Positions 52,441 through 60,288 of a DNA stretch of 64,000 nt are shown here, piece by piece; the stretch's first letter is position 1; the number at the start of each line of letters is the position of its first letter. Location of the stretch: positions 65,746 to 129,745 of the forward strand of contig CAYLIC010000002.1 of assembly GCA_964383815.1 (NCBI GenBank), written 5' to 3'. Below the pieces are notes generated by a model. That model was not told the DNA's origin. It saw nothing but the letters and a program-made list of their open reading frames with translations, and searched no databases. The DNA comes from UBA11524 sp964383815 (GTDB taxonomy: Bacteria > Bacillota > Clostridia > Christensenellales > Aristaeellaceae). The translations under genes and the position numbers were made by a program.

Positions 52441-54528
52441 ATGGCTGACTATTTGACCAGTAACATTCGCAACATCGCCCTCATGGGACATGGCGGCGAG
52501 GGCAAGACCACACTGACCGAGGCCATGCTCTACGCCGCTGGCATTATCGACCGCCAAGGCAAGGTGGAGGACGGCACCACCACCACCGACTTTGAGCCTG
52601 AAGAGATTAAGCGCAAGTGCTCCATCAGCGCGGCCTGCGCACCTATCGACTGGAATGGCAAGATGCTCAACGTCATCGACGTGCCCGGTTATTTTGATTT
52701 TATTGCCGAGATGGTTGGCCCTCTGCGCGTGGTGGAAACTGCCTGCATCGTGGTTGGCGGCGTTACCGGCCTGAGCGTTGGCGCGGAGAAGGCCTTCAAG
52801 CACGCGGTGAAGAGCGGCGTGGGCCGTATGTTTGTTGTGAACCAGATGGATCGCGATCACGCCAGCTTTGACAAGGTGACCCAGCAGCTGCGCGACCGCC
52901 ATGGCTCCTGCGTTGTGCCCGTCCTGATGCCCATTGGCGAAGGCCCGGATTTCCGCGGTGTGGTGAACGTGCTGGAAAAGAAGGCCTACGAGGGTGCCTT
53001 CCAGAAGAGCAAGGAAATCCCCATGCCCGACAGCATGAAGGACAAGGTGGACAAGGCCTTTGAATACCTGACCGAGCAGGCTGCCGCCGCCGATGATGAC
53101 CTGATGATGAAGTACCTGGAGGAAGGCGAGCTGAACTACGATGAGATTCTCATCGGCTTCCGCAAGGGTATGAAGAATGGCGATATTGTTCCCGTGTGCG
53201 CCTGCTCTGCGCTGACTGGCGTGGGCGTTACCCGCATGATGGACCTGATGGCTAAGTATCTCCCCTCTCCCGCCCACGAGGGCATTGAGCACGATGGCTT
53301 CAACGCCCGCACCGGCGAGGCCCAGGTTCGCATCTGCAAGGATGATCAGCCCTTCTCCGCCTTCGTGTATAAGACCATTGCCGACCCCTTTGTCGGCAAG
53401 CTGAGCCTGTTCCGCATCTTCTCCGGCACGCTGACCCCCAGCACCATCCTTTATAACGTGAACAAGGACAAGACCGAGAAGTCCTCCGGCCTGTACATCC
53501 TCCGCGGCAAGAAGCAGATTGCCAAGCAGACCCTCCACGCCGGCGACCTGGGCGCCTTCTCCAAGCTGCAGTATACCCAGACTGGCGACACCCTGGCGGA
53601 TTATCAGAACCCCATCCAGTATCCCGGCCTGGCCTGGCCCGCACCCTGCATGAGCAAGGCTGTCTATGCCTCCAAGCAGGGCGAGGAGGACAAGATTTTC
53701 TCCGGCCTGAACCGCCTGATGGAGGAGGATCCCTCCATTACCCTGGAGAAGAATACCGACACCACCGAAACCCTGCTGTCCGGCCAGGGTGAAATGCACC
53801 TGGACGTGATCCGCAACCGCCTGGCTGCCAAGTTTGGCGCCAACGCCATCCTGCAGGATCCCAAGATTCCCTACCGCGAAACCATCCGCAAGGCCGTGAA
53901 GGTACAGGGCCGGCACAAGAAGCAGTCCGGCGGCCATGGTCAGTTTGGCGATGTGTGGATTGAGTTCTCTCCCATCCTGGACGAGGACGTGGATTTCGAG
54001 TTTGTGGATGCGGTTGTCGGCGGCGTGGTGCCCCGCAACTTCATTCCCTCTGTGGAAAAGGGCCTGAGGGAAAACCTGGTTCACGGCGTGCTGGCAGGCT
54101 ACCCCATGGTGCACCTGCGGGCCAAGCTGTACGATGGCTCCTACCACCCGGTGGACTCCTCCGAAATGGCCTTCAAGACCGCCGCCCGCATCGCCTACAA
54201 GAAGGGCTGTGCCGATGCCTCTCCCGTGCTGCTGGAGCCCATTATGCACGTTGAGGTCACCGTGCCGGACGAGTACATGGGCGACATCATGGGCGACATG
54301 AACAAGCGCCGCGGACGCATCATCGGCATGACCCAGACCGACGGCCAGCAGATGGTGGAGGCGGAAGCACCCCAGGCCGAAATGTTCAAGTACGCCACCG
54401 ACCTGCGCTCCATGACCCAGGCCCGCGGTTCCTTCACCATGCGGTTTGAACGCTATGAAGAAGTTCCCGCCGCTGTGGCTGAAAAGGTTATCGCCGCTGC
54501 CGACAAGCAGGACGACGACGAGGATTAA
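52441..54528 (+). CDS. EF-G-like translation factor (EF-G2/FusA2 type)
   Basis: 695 residues with the five-domain EF-G layout. G1 reads GHGGEGKTTLTEAML instead of the canonical GHIDAGKTT. G3 reads DVPGYFDF, with Tyr at the position of the catalytic His (GHVDF). G4 reads NQMDR instead of NKMDR. Domain IV (GGHGQFGDVWIEFSP) and V follow and end in an acidic tail, DKQDDDED. These changes resemble EF-G2-type paralogues rather than the main elongation factor. The role is unclear; no rpsL, rpsG or tuf is adjacent. Confidence 0.85.
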   Translation: MADYLTSNIRNIALMGHGGEGKTTLTEAMLYAAGIIDRQGKVEDGTTTTDFEPEEIKRKCSISAACAPIDWNGKMLNVIDVPGYFDFIAEMVGPLRVVETACIVVGGVTGLSVGAEKAFKHAVKSGVGRMFVVNQMDRDHASFDKVTQQLRDRHGSCVVPVLMPIGEGPDFRGVVNVLEKKAYEGAFQKSKEIPMPDSMKDKVDKAFEYLTEQAAAADDDLMMKYLEEGELNYDEILIGFRKGMKNGDIVPVCACSALTGVGVTRMMDLMAKYLPSPAHEGIEHDGFNARTGEAQVRICKDDQPFSAFVYKTIADPFVGKLSLFRIFSGTLTPSTILYNVNKDKTEKSSGLYILRGKKQIAKQTLHAGDLGAFSKLQYTQTGDTLADYQNPIQYPGLAWPAPCMSKAVYASKQGEEDKIFSGLNRLMEEDPSITLEKNTDTTETLLSGQGEMHLDVIRNRLAAKFGANAILQDPKIPYRETIRKAVKVQGRHKKQSGGHGQFGDVWIEFSPILDEDVDFEFVDAVVGGVVPRNFIPSVEKGLRENLVHGVLAGYPMVHLRAKLYDGSYHPVDSSEMAFKTAARIAYKKGCADASPVLLEPIMHVEVTVPDEYMGDIMGDMNKRRGRIIGMTQTDGQQMVEAEAPQAEMFKYATDLRSMTQARGSFTMRFERYEEVPAAVAEKVIAAADKQDDDED

Positions 54529-54540
54529 TCCCCAGGCAAA

Positions 54541-54573
54541 AGCCGTGCTCCGCAAAATGGAGCACGGCTTCTT
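54541..54573. terminator. Bidirectional terminator
   Basis: Perfect 11-base arms AGCCGTGCTCC (54541-54551) and GGAGCACGGCT (54559-54569), with T-runs on both sides. It ends the EF-G paralogue and the convergent Nudix operon. Confidence 0.85.
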
Positions 54574-55023
54574 TTATTCCAGCACGTTCACCCACTGCCC
54601 GTTTTCCTCCCGGAAGGAAAACTCGTTCAGGTCCTCCCGCAGGAATAGCTGCAGCATGTCGCCCATGGTGTTGGCGAGCTTCGCCTTGGGCATGTCCGCA
54701 ACGGGCATCCACCACACCCGGCCTTCGCCGGAGGAGCGCAATTCGCCCTCGTACTCGCCGGTTTTGTACAGGAACACCACGTTCCGCACGCCGTGTCGCA
54801 TCCAGTGCTTCACGCCGCACAGCCGCGGGTGACGGATGGTCAGCCCGGTTTCCTCCCGCACCTCGCGGATAACCGCCTGGGTGAAGGTTTCGCCCTGTTC
54901 CACATGCCCGCCGGGGAACACCACGCCGGGCCAGTCGCCTGTGCGCTCCTGCACCACGGCGTTGCCGTCCGGGTCATACACCATGCACATATTGGTGAAA
55001 ATCACCTGTTCCGACGGATGCAT
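54574..55023 (-). CDS. Nudix hydrolase
   Basis: 149 residues. Complete Nudix box GGHVEQGETFTQAVIREV followed by REETGL. It hydrolyses a nucleoside-diphosphate-linked substrate, possibly 8-oxo-dGTP, but the specificity is not readable. It is the last gene of the proA operon, 11 bases after the ACT-domain gene. Confidence 0.9.
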   Translation of the reverse strand: MHPSEQVIFTNMCMVYDPDGNAVVQERTGDWPGVVFPGGHVEQGETFTQAVIREVREETGLTIRHPRLCGVKHWMRHGVRNVVFLYKTGEYEGELRSSGEGRVWWMPVADMPKAKLANTMGDMLQLFLREDLNEFSFREENGQWVNVLE

Positions 55024-55034
55024 TGTTCTCTCCC

Positions 55035-55400
55035 CTATTCAATGGTATAGCCAGCCCGGGCCAGTGCATTCAAGGCCCGGGTGTAATTGTCCTTCTTCGT
55101 CAGCACATAGTCCGTGTTGTAGGTGGACACCACAAAAATGCCGATTTTCTCCGCCGCCAGCACCCGGCTGATGTCCGCCAGTATGCCAATGAGCGAAAAG
55201 TCCAGCACACCCTGAATGCGAAACGCCTGCCAGCCGCCGTCCATGTGGGTGGTGTTGGCAGGCACGTTTTTCTCCAGGCACACCAGGGAATTCTCCTCGT
55301 CCGTGGCACCGGTAAAGCAGCAGGGTGCGCCCACGTCCACCTGGGAGAAGTCCTCCACCCTGCATACGGCAAACTCGCCGTCAATCCGTTGGATGGTCAC
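55035..55400 (-). CDS. ACT-domain protein
   Basis: 121 residues, starting at a GTG (55400) after AGGAGG. The C-terminal ACT fold (LDFSLIGILADISRVLAAEK, IGIFVVSTYNTDYVL) resembles the CASTOR-like ACT_7 family of small two-ACT proteins; the N-terminal half would be the first, divergent ACT. Such proteins usually bind amino acids. No partner enzyme is fused. Confidence 0.82.
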   Translation of the reverse strand: MTIQRIDGEFAVCRVEDFSQVDVGAPCCFTGATDEENSLVCLEKNVPANTTHMDGGWQAFRIQGVLDFSLIGILADISRVLAAEKIGIFVVSTYNTDYVLTKKDNYTRALNALARAGYTIE

Positions 55401-55429
55401 GTTTCAAGCCTCCTGTGAAACCAGACACC

Positions 55430-55996
55430 TTACTGTTTCTGGATCATGAAGCACTCCGGTGCGCCTGGGCCGGCGTTCAGAAAGCGGCTGTGCAGCACGT
55501 TGAACTCCTGGGGCCGCAGGGTGGATAGCCAGTCCACCAGGGCGTGGCGTTCCCGGTCGCCCTCAGCGTGACCGGGGTAGGCGCACACGGTGCACACGCC
55601 GCCCTTTTCCAGCAGGGACAAGGCTGCGGCCAGCGCCTGCCGGGTGGTTTCCCACAGGGTGGTAATATGCTTGTCGCCGCCGGGCAGCCAGCCCAGGTTG
55701 AAGGCCACCGCCCGCACCGGGGCAGTCACATATTCCCCCATATGCTGGTGTCCCTCTGCATACAGGGTGCACCGGGGCAGCAAACCCTTTTCCCGCAAGG
55801 CTTCCGCTGTTCGGGCCACAGCATCCGGCTGAATGTCAAAGCCAATCACCCGTCCCTCTTCGCCCACCAGCTCCGCCAGCATGCAGGTGTCGTGCCCGTT
55901 GCCCAGGGTGGCATCCACCACCGTATCACCGGGGCGGATCACCTGCTTCAGGGCATCCGCTGCCAGGTACCGGGCAGAGCGCAGTTCATAGGCCAT
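55430..55996 (-). CDS. mnmM: tRNA mnm5s2U biosynthesis methyltransferase MnmM (YtqB type)
   Basis: 188 residues from the ATG at 55996 (AAGGAG, eight-base spacing). SAM-binding motif VVDATLGNGHDTCMLAELVG, then AVAFNLGWLPGGDKHITT and the C-terminal RPQEFNVLHSRFLN, matching YtqB. In B. subtilis MnmM methylates nm5s2U to mnm5s2U at the tRNA wobble position. It is separated by two bases from the rluB-type gene upstream. Confidence 0.85.
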   Translation of the reverse strand: MAYELRSARYLAADALKQVIRPGDTVVDATLGNGHDTCMLAELVGEEGRVIGFDIQPDAVARTAEALREKGLLPRCTLYAEGHQHMGEYVTAPVRAVAFNLGWLPGGDKHITTLWETTRQALAAALSLLEKGGVCTVCAYPGHAEGDRERHALVDWLSTLRPQEFNVLHSRFLNAGPGAPECFMIQKQ

Positions 55997-55998
55997 GG

Positions 55999-56709
55999 TC
56001 ACAGCTCCTTCAATTTGCGGATTTCATTGGCTGTCAGCTGCCGCCACTGGCCCCGGGGCAGATCCCCCAGGAGAATCGGCCCAAAGCCCACGCGCTTCAG
56101 CTGCACCACCTGGTGACCCACCGCCTCAAACATGCGGCGCACCTGGCGGTACCGGCCCTCGTGGATGGTTACCAGCAGCACCGTGGCAAAGGACTCATAC
56201 CGCACCACACGCACATGGGCCGGGGAGGTCAGCCGTCCGTCCAGCTGCACACCGGCCCGCAGGCGGCGGATGGCCTCCTCTTCCACCCGGTTGCTGACCT
56301 TCGCCAGGTAGGTCTTGTCCACCTCGTGGCTGGGATGGAGCAGGCTGTTCATCATGTCCCCATCGTTGGTCAGGAGCAGCAGGCCTTCGCTGTCAAAGTC
56401 CAGCCGCCCCACCGGGTACAGCCGCACAGGATAATCCCGAAACTTGTCCATCACCGTGGCTCTGCCTTCCGGGTCGGCAGCGGTGGTCACCTCGCCCACG
56501 GGTTTGTAGTAGGCCAGGTAGTGCTTTTCCTGCTCCAGGTGCACAGGCGCGCCGTCCAGGGTAACCCGGTCGGTCGTTTCGTCCACCTGCACGCCCATTT
56601 CGGTCACCACGCAGCCATTCACCGCCACATGTCCCTCGGCAATCAGCTTTTCGGATGCCCGGCGGGAGGCCACACCGCTCAGGGCCAGGTATTTTTGCAA
56701 GCGCATCAT
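55999..56709 (-). CDS. rluB: RsuA/RluB-family pseudouridine synthase
   Basis: 236 residues from the ATG at 56709 (AAAGG some 13 bases away; a second ATG follows directly). N-terminal S4 domain LQKYLALSGVASRRASEKLI, then catalytic VGRLDFDSEGLLLLTNDGD and the C-terminal EGRYRQVRRMFEAVGHQVVQL. Modifies a uridine in rRNA, probably 23S U2605 (RluB); RsuA or RluE specificity is possible. Confidence 0.85.
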   Translation of the reverse strand: MMRLQKYLALSGVASRRASEKLIAEGHVAVNGCVVTEMGVQVDETTDRVTLDGAPVHLEQEKHYLAYYKPVGEVTTAADPEGRATVMDKFRDYPVRLYPVGRLDFDSEGLLLLTNDGDMMNSLLHPSHEVDKTYLAKVSNRVEEEAIRRLRAGVQLDGRLTSPAHVRVVRYESFATVLLVTIHEGRYRQVRRMFEAVGHQVVQLKRVGFGPILLGDLPRGQWRQLTANEIRKLKEL

Positions 56710-56717
56710 TGCGGAAA

Positions 56718-57284
56718 TCAACCTTTCTGATGTAATTGGTAGAAAAAGAGCTGGCAGGCCCGGCGCGCCATGGGCTTTTGCCGTTGTGCCGGGGTGAAGG
56801 CCACCGCCAGCCTGTCCAGGCCCTGCAGGGTAAACCCGCAGTGCTGGCAAAACTGGCAGGCCACAGGGTTGTCATCCGTCACCACCATGCGCAGGCCTTG
56901 CATGCCGGCCTTCCGGGAGAAGCTCTCCAGGGCGCCCAGCAGCGCCCGGGCCACACCCTTCCGGCGGCAGGCCGGCTCCACCCGCAGGTCGCGTATCTCC
57001 GTCCAGCCGGCGTTCTGCCTGGCGGATACCGCCGCCTGGCCCACAAGGCTCTCACCCTCAAAGGCAAGAAACATGGCGCTGCTTTCATCCGCCAGCAAGG
57101 CTTCCGGCTGCAGGGCAGCATCCATGGGAAAGCTGCGCCACTCCGCCCTGGGCAGCGGCACATACCCCAGGGTAAACCCGCTGCGGCCTATGCGCAGCAT
57201 CACATCCTCGCCCACCAAGCATGCGCCGTCAATGGGCCGCAGGCAGGCCAGCAGCTCCCGGGTCATTCTGCGAATGATCAGCAT
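56718..57284 (-). CDS. GNAT acetyltransferase
   Basis: 188 residues. Motif A EIRDLRVEPACRRKGVARAL binds acetyl-CoA; motif B follows as NPVACQFCQHCGFTLQG. The arrangement resembles the streptothricin/RimI-like GNAT branch; the acceptor is unknown. AGGTGAGC precedes the ATG. It sits between the HAD and rluB genes in the proA operon. Confidence 0.87.
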   Translation of the reverse strand: MLIIRRMTRELLACLRPIDGACLVGEDVMLRIGRSGFTLGYVPLPRAEWRSFPMDAALQPEALLADESSAMFLAFEGESLVGQAAVSARQNAGWTEIRDLRVEPACRRKGVARALLGALESFSRKAGMQGLRMVVTDDNPVACQFCQHCGFTLQGLDRLAVAFTPAQRQKPMARRACQLFFYQLHQKG

Positions 57285-57288
57285 CCGC

Positions 57289-57939
57289 TCACCTCCAGTG
57301 GACGGCTCTTGCGCCGGAGAAGGCCGCCGCCAGCTTCTTGCCCGGGTTCACCAGCACGGGGTGCTGCACCAGGCGAAGCATGGGTGCATCGGAGAAGGAA
57401 TCCCCATACGCACAGGAGTTTTCCCTGTCCAGCTCCAGGTGGTTTTCCGCCAGCCACCGGGCAATGCGCCCGGGCTTTTCCTCACCCTTGCAGTTGGCTT
57501 CCACCTTGCCGGTGTATACGCCGTTCTCTGTTACGCAATGGGTGGACAGCACTGCATCCACCGGCAGAACCTCCGGCAGCAGGTGCATGTACAGGTCTGC
57601 AGAGGCGGACACCACCACCACCGTATGCCCGGAGCTTTTCAGCTGCCACAGCTCGGCAATGGCATCCTCAAACAGGCGCGGCGTAACCTCCTCCCGGAAG
57701 AAATCCCGGGCCAGGTCGTCCAACTCTTCCGGGCTTTTACCCTTGATAAAGGAAAAGGTGTGCTCCTTGGCGCGGCTTCCCTTTTCCGGCCTGCCCAGCT
57801 GGGTTAAATATCCCCACGCCGCACGAAAAAGCTGGCGCTTGGGTGCCTTTCCCTTTCTCACAGCGTACAGCAGAAACGGCACCACTGAGTCGCCCCGGGC
57901 CAGGGTGTTGTCAAAATCAAAGAAAGCACATTTGGTCAT
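57289..57939 (-). CDS. HAD-IB family phosphatase
   Basis: 216 residues from the ATG at 57939, overlapping the proA stop (TGATG). Motif I FFDFDNTLARGDS, motif II VVVVSASADLY, motif III Lys in NCKGEEKPGR, motif IV AYGDSFSDAPML. The layout matches SerB-like HAD-IB enzymes; phosphoserine phosphatase activity is possible but not shown. It follows proA directly. Confidence 0.88.
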   Translation of the reverse strand: MTKCAFFDFDNTLARGDSVVPFLLYAVRKGKAPKRQLFRAAWGYLTQLGRPEKGSRAKEHTFSFIKGKSPEELDDLARDFFREEVTPRLFEDAIAELWQLKSSGHTVVVVSASADLYMHLLPEVLPVDAVLSTHCVTENGVYTGKVEANCKGEEKPGRIARWLAENHLELDRENSCAYGDSFSDAPMLRLVQHPVLVNPGKKLAAAFSGARAVHWR

Positions 57940-59237
57940 CACAGGGGGCAATCCTCGCTTAGCAGTTTGTGGGTGTATTGCCGGGTGCCGTTCTTCATTT
58001 CCGCCATCAGCTGTCCGGAGCCCAGCAGCTTATACTTGTATGTGGTCAGACCCTCCAGCCCCATGGGGCCGCGGGCGTGAATCTTTCCTGTGGCAATGCC
58101 CACCTCCGCGCCGAAGCCATACACAAAGCCATCAGCAAAGCGGGTGGACACATTGCGGTACACCCCGGCGGAGTCCACGCCGGTCATGAATTCGCTGGCA
58201 GCACGGTCATCCCCGGTCACAATGCAGTCCGTATGGTGGCTGCCATAGTGGTTGATGTGGCGCACCGCGTCCTGCAGGGAATCCACCACGCGGATGGACA
58301 GCACCAGGTCAAGATACTCCGTGTGCCAGTCCGCCTCGCTGGCAGGCTCCACGGGGATGAACTGCCGGGTGGTTTCATCGCCCAGCAGGCGCACATGTTT
58401 CTCCTGCATGGCAGGCAAAAGCCTGGGCAGGAAATCCGCCGCAATGTCCCTGTGCACCAGCAGGGTCTCGCAGGCATTGCACACGGCAACATTTTGCGCC
58501 TTGCTGTCCACAGCAATCTTCACCGCCATGTCCACATCCGCCGCCCTGTCCACATACACATGGCACACGCCATCCGCATGGCCCAGCACGGGAATGCGGC
58601 TGTTGTCCATAATGTAGCGCACAAAGGCATTGCTGCCACGGGGGATGATCAGATCAATCAGCTCGTCCTCCTTCAGCATGGAGGCCACATCCTCCCGGCT
58701 TTCCAGCAGCTGGGCAAAGTCCTCCGGCAGGCTGGATTCCCTGGCGGCCTGGCGAAGGCAGTCGCACAGGACAGCATTGGTCTGCAAGGCTTCCCGCCCG
58801 CCCTTGAGCAGCACGGCATTGCCGCTCTTCAGCGCCAGGGAGGCTATCTGCACCAGTGCATCGGGCCTGCTTTCGAAAATCACGCCAATCACCCCAATGG
58901 GGCAGGTGACCCGGTACAGCTTCAGTCCCTCCGTCAGCTCCCGGCTCAGGGTGGTTTGGCCAATGGGATCGGGCAGCTGTGCCAGAGCCAGCAGGCCATC
59001 CACCACGGCCTGCAGCTTCTCCTCCCGGAATTTCAGGCGTCCCAGCAGCGGCGCGGCAAGCTCCTCTTCCCCGGCGCGCTGCACATCGCGCTGGTTGGCG
59101 GCGAAAATCTCCTCCCGCCGGCTCGTGAGAACCTCCGCCATTCGCCGCAAGGCCCGGTTTCGCTCCTCCAGTGCCGAGGCGGACAGCGCCCACGCCGCCT
59201 GGCGGCTCTTCTCTGCCATGTCGTGAAGATTGTTCAT
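57939..59237 (-). CDS. proA: Gamma-glutamyl phosphate reductase
   Basis: 432 residues from the ATG at 59237 (GGGAGG, eight bases). ALDH-fold enzyme: YRVTCPIGVIGVIFESRPDA, ALKSGNAVLLKGGREALQTN, DLIIPRGSNAFVRYIMDNSR and the catalytic-Cys segment VAVCNACETLLVHRDI. Second step of proline synthesis. The usual partner proB is not in the window; proA heads a seven-gene operon of mostly unrelated genes. Confidence 0.95.
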   Translation of the reverse strand: MNNLHDMAEKSRQAAWALSASALEERNRALRRMAEVLTSRREEIFAANQRDVQRAGEEELAAPLLGRLKFREEKLQAVVDGLLALAQLPDPIGQTTLSRELTEGLKLYRVTCPIGVIGVIFESRPDALVQIASLALKSGNAVLLKGGREALQTNAVLCDCLRQAARESSLPEDFAQLLESREDVASMLKEDELIDLIIPRGSNAFVRYIMDNSRIPVLGHADGVCHVYVDRAADVDMAVKIAVDSKAQNVAVCNACETLLVHRDIAADFLPRLLPAMQEKHVRLLGDETTRQFIPVEPASEADWHTEYLDLVLSIRVVDSLQDAVRHINHYGSHHTDCIVTGDDRAASEFMTGVDSAGVYRNVSTRFADGFVYGFGAEVGIATGKIHARGPMGLEGLTTYKYKLLGSGQLMAEMKNGTRQYTHKLLSEDCPL

Positions 59238-59262
59238 CGTCATAACCTCCCTTGATTCGTCT

Positions 59263-59290
59263 ATTATAGCAGAAAAAAACGGGATTGCAA
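59263..59290 (-). promoter_or_regulatory. Sigma-A promoter for the proA operon (shares its -35 with smpB)
   Basis: Minus-strand -35 TTGCAA (59285-59290), 16-base spacer, -10 TATAAT (59263-59268). TTGCAA is its own reverse complement and is also the plus-strand -35 for smpB. Confidence 0.8.
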
Positions 59291-59313
59291 AGCGGGAAAA
59301 CCTGTGGTATACT
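59285..59313 (+). promoter_or_regulatory. Sigma-A promoter for smpB-ssrA (shares its -35 with proA)
   Basis: -35 TTGCAA (59285-59290), 17-base spacer, -10 TATACT (59308-59313). Confidence 0.8.
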
Positions 59314-59354
59314 AAGAAACCACACGAAGAACAATCTTGAAGGAGGCGAGCGGT

Positions 59355-59822
59355 GTGGCCCACCAGAAGGGAATCAAATCTGTGGCCCAGAACCGCAAGG
59401 CCTTTCACGATTACTTTGTGGAGGAGCGCTATGAGTGCGGCGTGGCCCTCTTCGGCACGGAGGTAAAAAGCGTGCGCCAGGGCCGGGTGAACCTGAAGGA
59501 GAGCTGGGCCGTGATTCGCAAGGGTGAGGTGTGGGTGGAAGGCATGCACATCAGTCCCTACGAGCAGGGCAATATCTTCAACCGCGATCCCCTGCGCCCC
59601 AAAAAGCTGCTGATGCACAAGGCGGAAATCCGCAAGCTGGACAGCCTGGTGGCCCGGCAGGGATACACCCTTGTGCCCCTGGAAATCTACCTGAAGGACG
59701 GACGCATGAAGGTGCAGCTGGGCCTGTGCAAGGGCAAGCAGCTCCACGACAAGCGTGATGCCGCCGCCAAGCGGGATACCGACAGGGAGATTCGCCGGGC
59801 GCTGCGGGATCAGCAAAAATAA
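59355..59822 (+). CDS. smpB: SsrA-binding protein SmpB
   Basis: 155 residues from the GTG at 59355, eight bases after AGGAGG. SmpB motifs: QNRKAFHDYFVEERYECGVA, GTEVKSVRQGRVNLKESWA, and the basic tail KQLHDKRDAAAKRDTDREIR that enters the mRNA channel. It delivers tmRNA to stalled ribosomes. ssrA follows after 25 bases, so the two partners are probably co-expressed. Confidence 0.96.
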   Translation: MAHQKGIKSVAQNRKAFHDYFVEERYECGVALFGTEVKSVRQGRVNLKESWAVIRKGEVWVEGMHISPYEQGNIFNRDPLRPKKLLMHKAEIRKLDSLVARQGYTLVPLEIYLKDGRMKVQLGLCKGKQLHDKRDAAAKRDTDREIRRALRDQQK

Positions 59823-59847
59823 GGAAAGCGAAGGTCAGTTCATCATG

Positions 59848-60190
59848 GGGATGATCCGGTTTCGACGGGGGTGTCGAGAGCGGGATAAGCGAGCCGTGGA
59901 CCCAGACCACGATAAAACCGGGAAAAAAAGTAACTGACAATAACGAATTCGCTTTCGCGGCTTAATGCCGTGACGTTGGCCCGGGTTGCCTGCGTGCCCG
60001 GTCACCAGCGTCATTAACGCAGGGAACGAGCGTGCCTAAGCTTTGCCGCACGTCCGTAACATGAAGCTACCAACGCCGTCAGCCTGTTTGTGGGCGGCCG
60101 GCTGAGGGAATGTCAAATCACAAACTGCGCTCGAAGAAAGTCCCGCCCAAGAGCTTTCGGACAGGGGTTCGACTCCCCTCATCTCCACCA
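59848..60190 (+). ncRNA. ssrA: Transfer-messenger RNA (tmRNA, ssrA)
   Basis: One-piece tmRNA of 343 bases. The 5' GGGGATGATCCGGTTTCGAC and 3' GGGGTTCGACTCCCCTCATC then TCCACCA form the acceptor and T arms, with GGGGATG pairing to CATCTCC and CCA encoded. The tag reads GAC AAT AAC GAA TTC GCT TTC GCG GCT TAA (59936-59965), giving DNNEFAFAA. The Asp resume codon keeps an A at position -4. The 3' end abuts the putative mobile element. Confidence 0.95.
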
Positions 60191-60252
60191 AATTACGCAC
60201 AGTCGAACCACCTTTTCGTAAGAAAGCACGTTTTCGGCTGTGTCATAGACAT

Positions 60253-60288
60253 AGAGGACGTAGGCTAAAAACCTGCGTCCTCTGTTCT
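60253..60288 (+). terminator. Hairpin terminator after ssrA
   Basis: Twelve-base arms AGAGGACGTAGG (60253-60264) and CCTGCGTCCTCT (60272-60283), then GTTCTTT. It lies between ssrA and the convergent endolysin gene. Confidence 0.65.
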
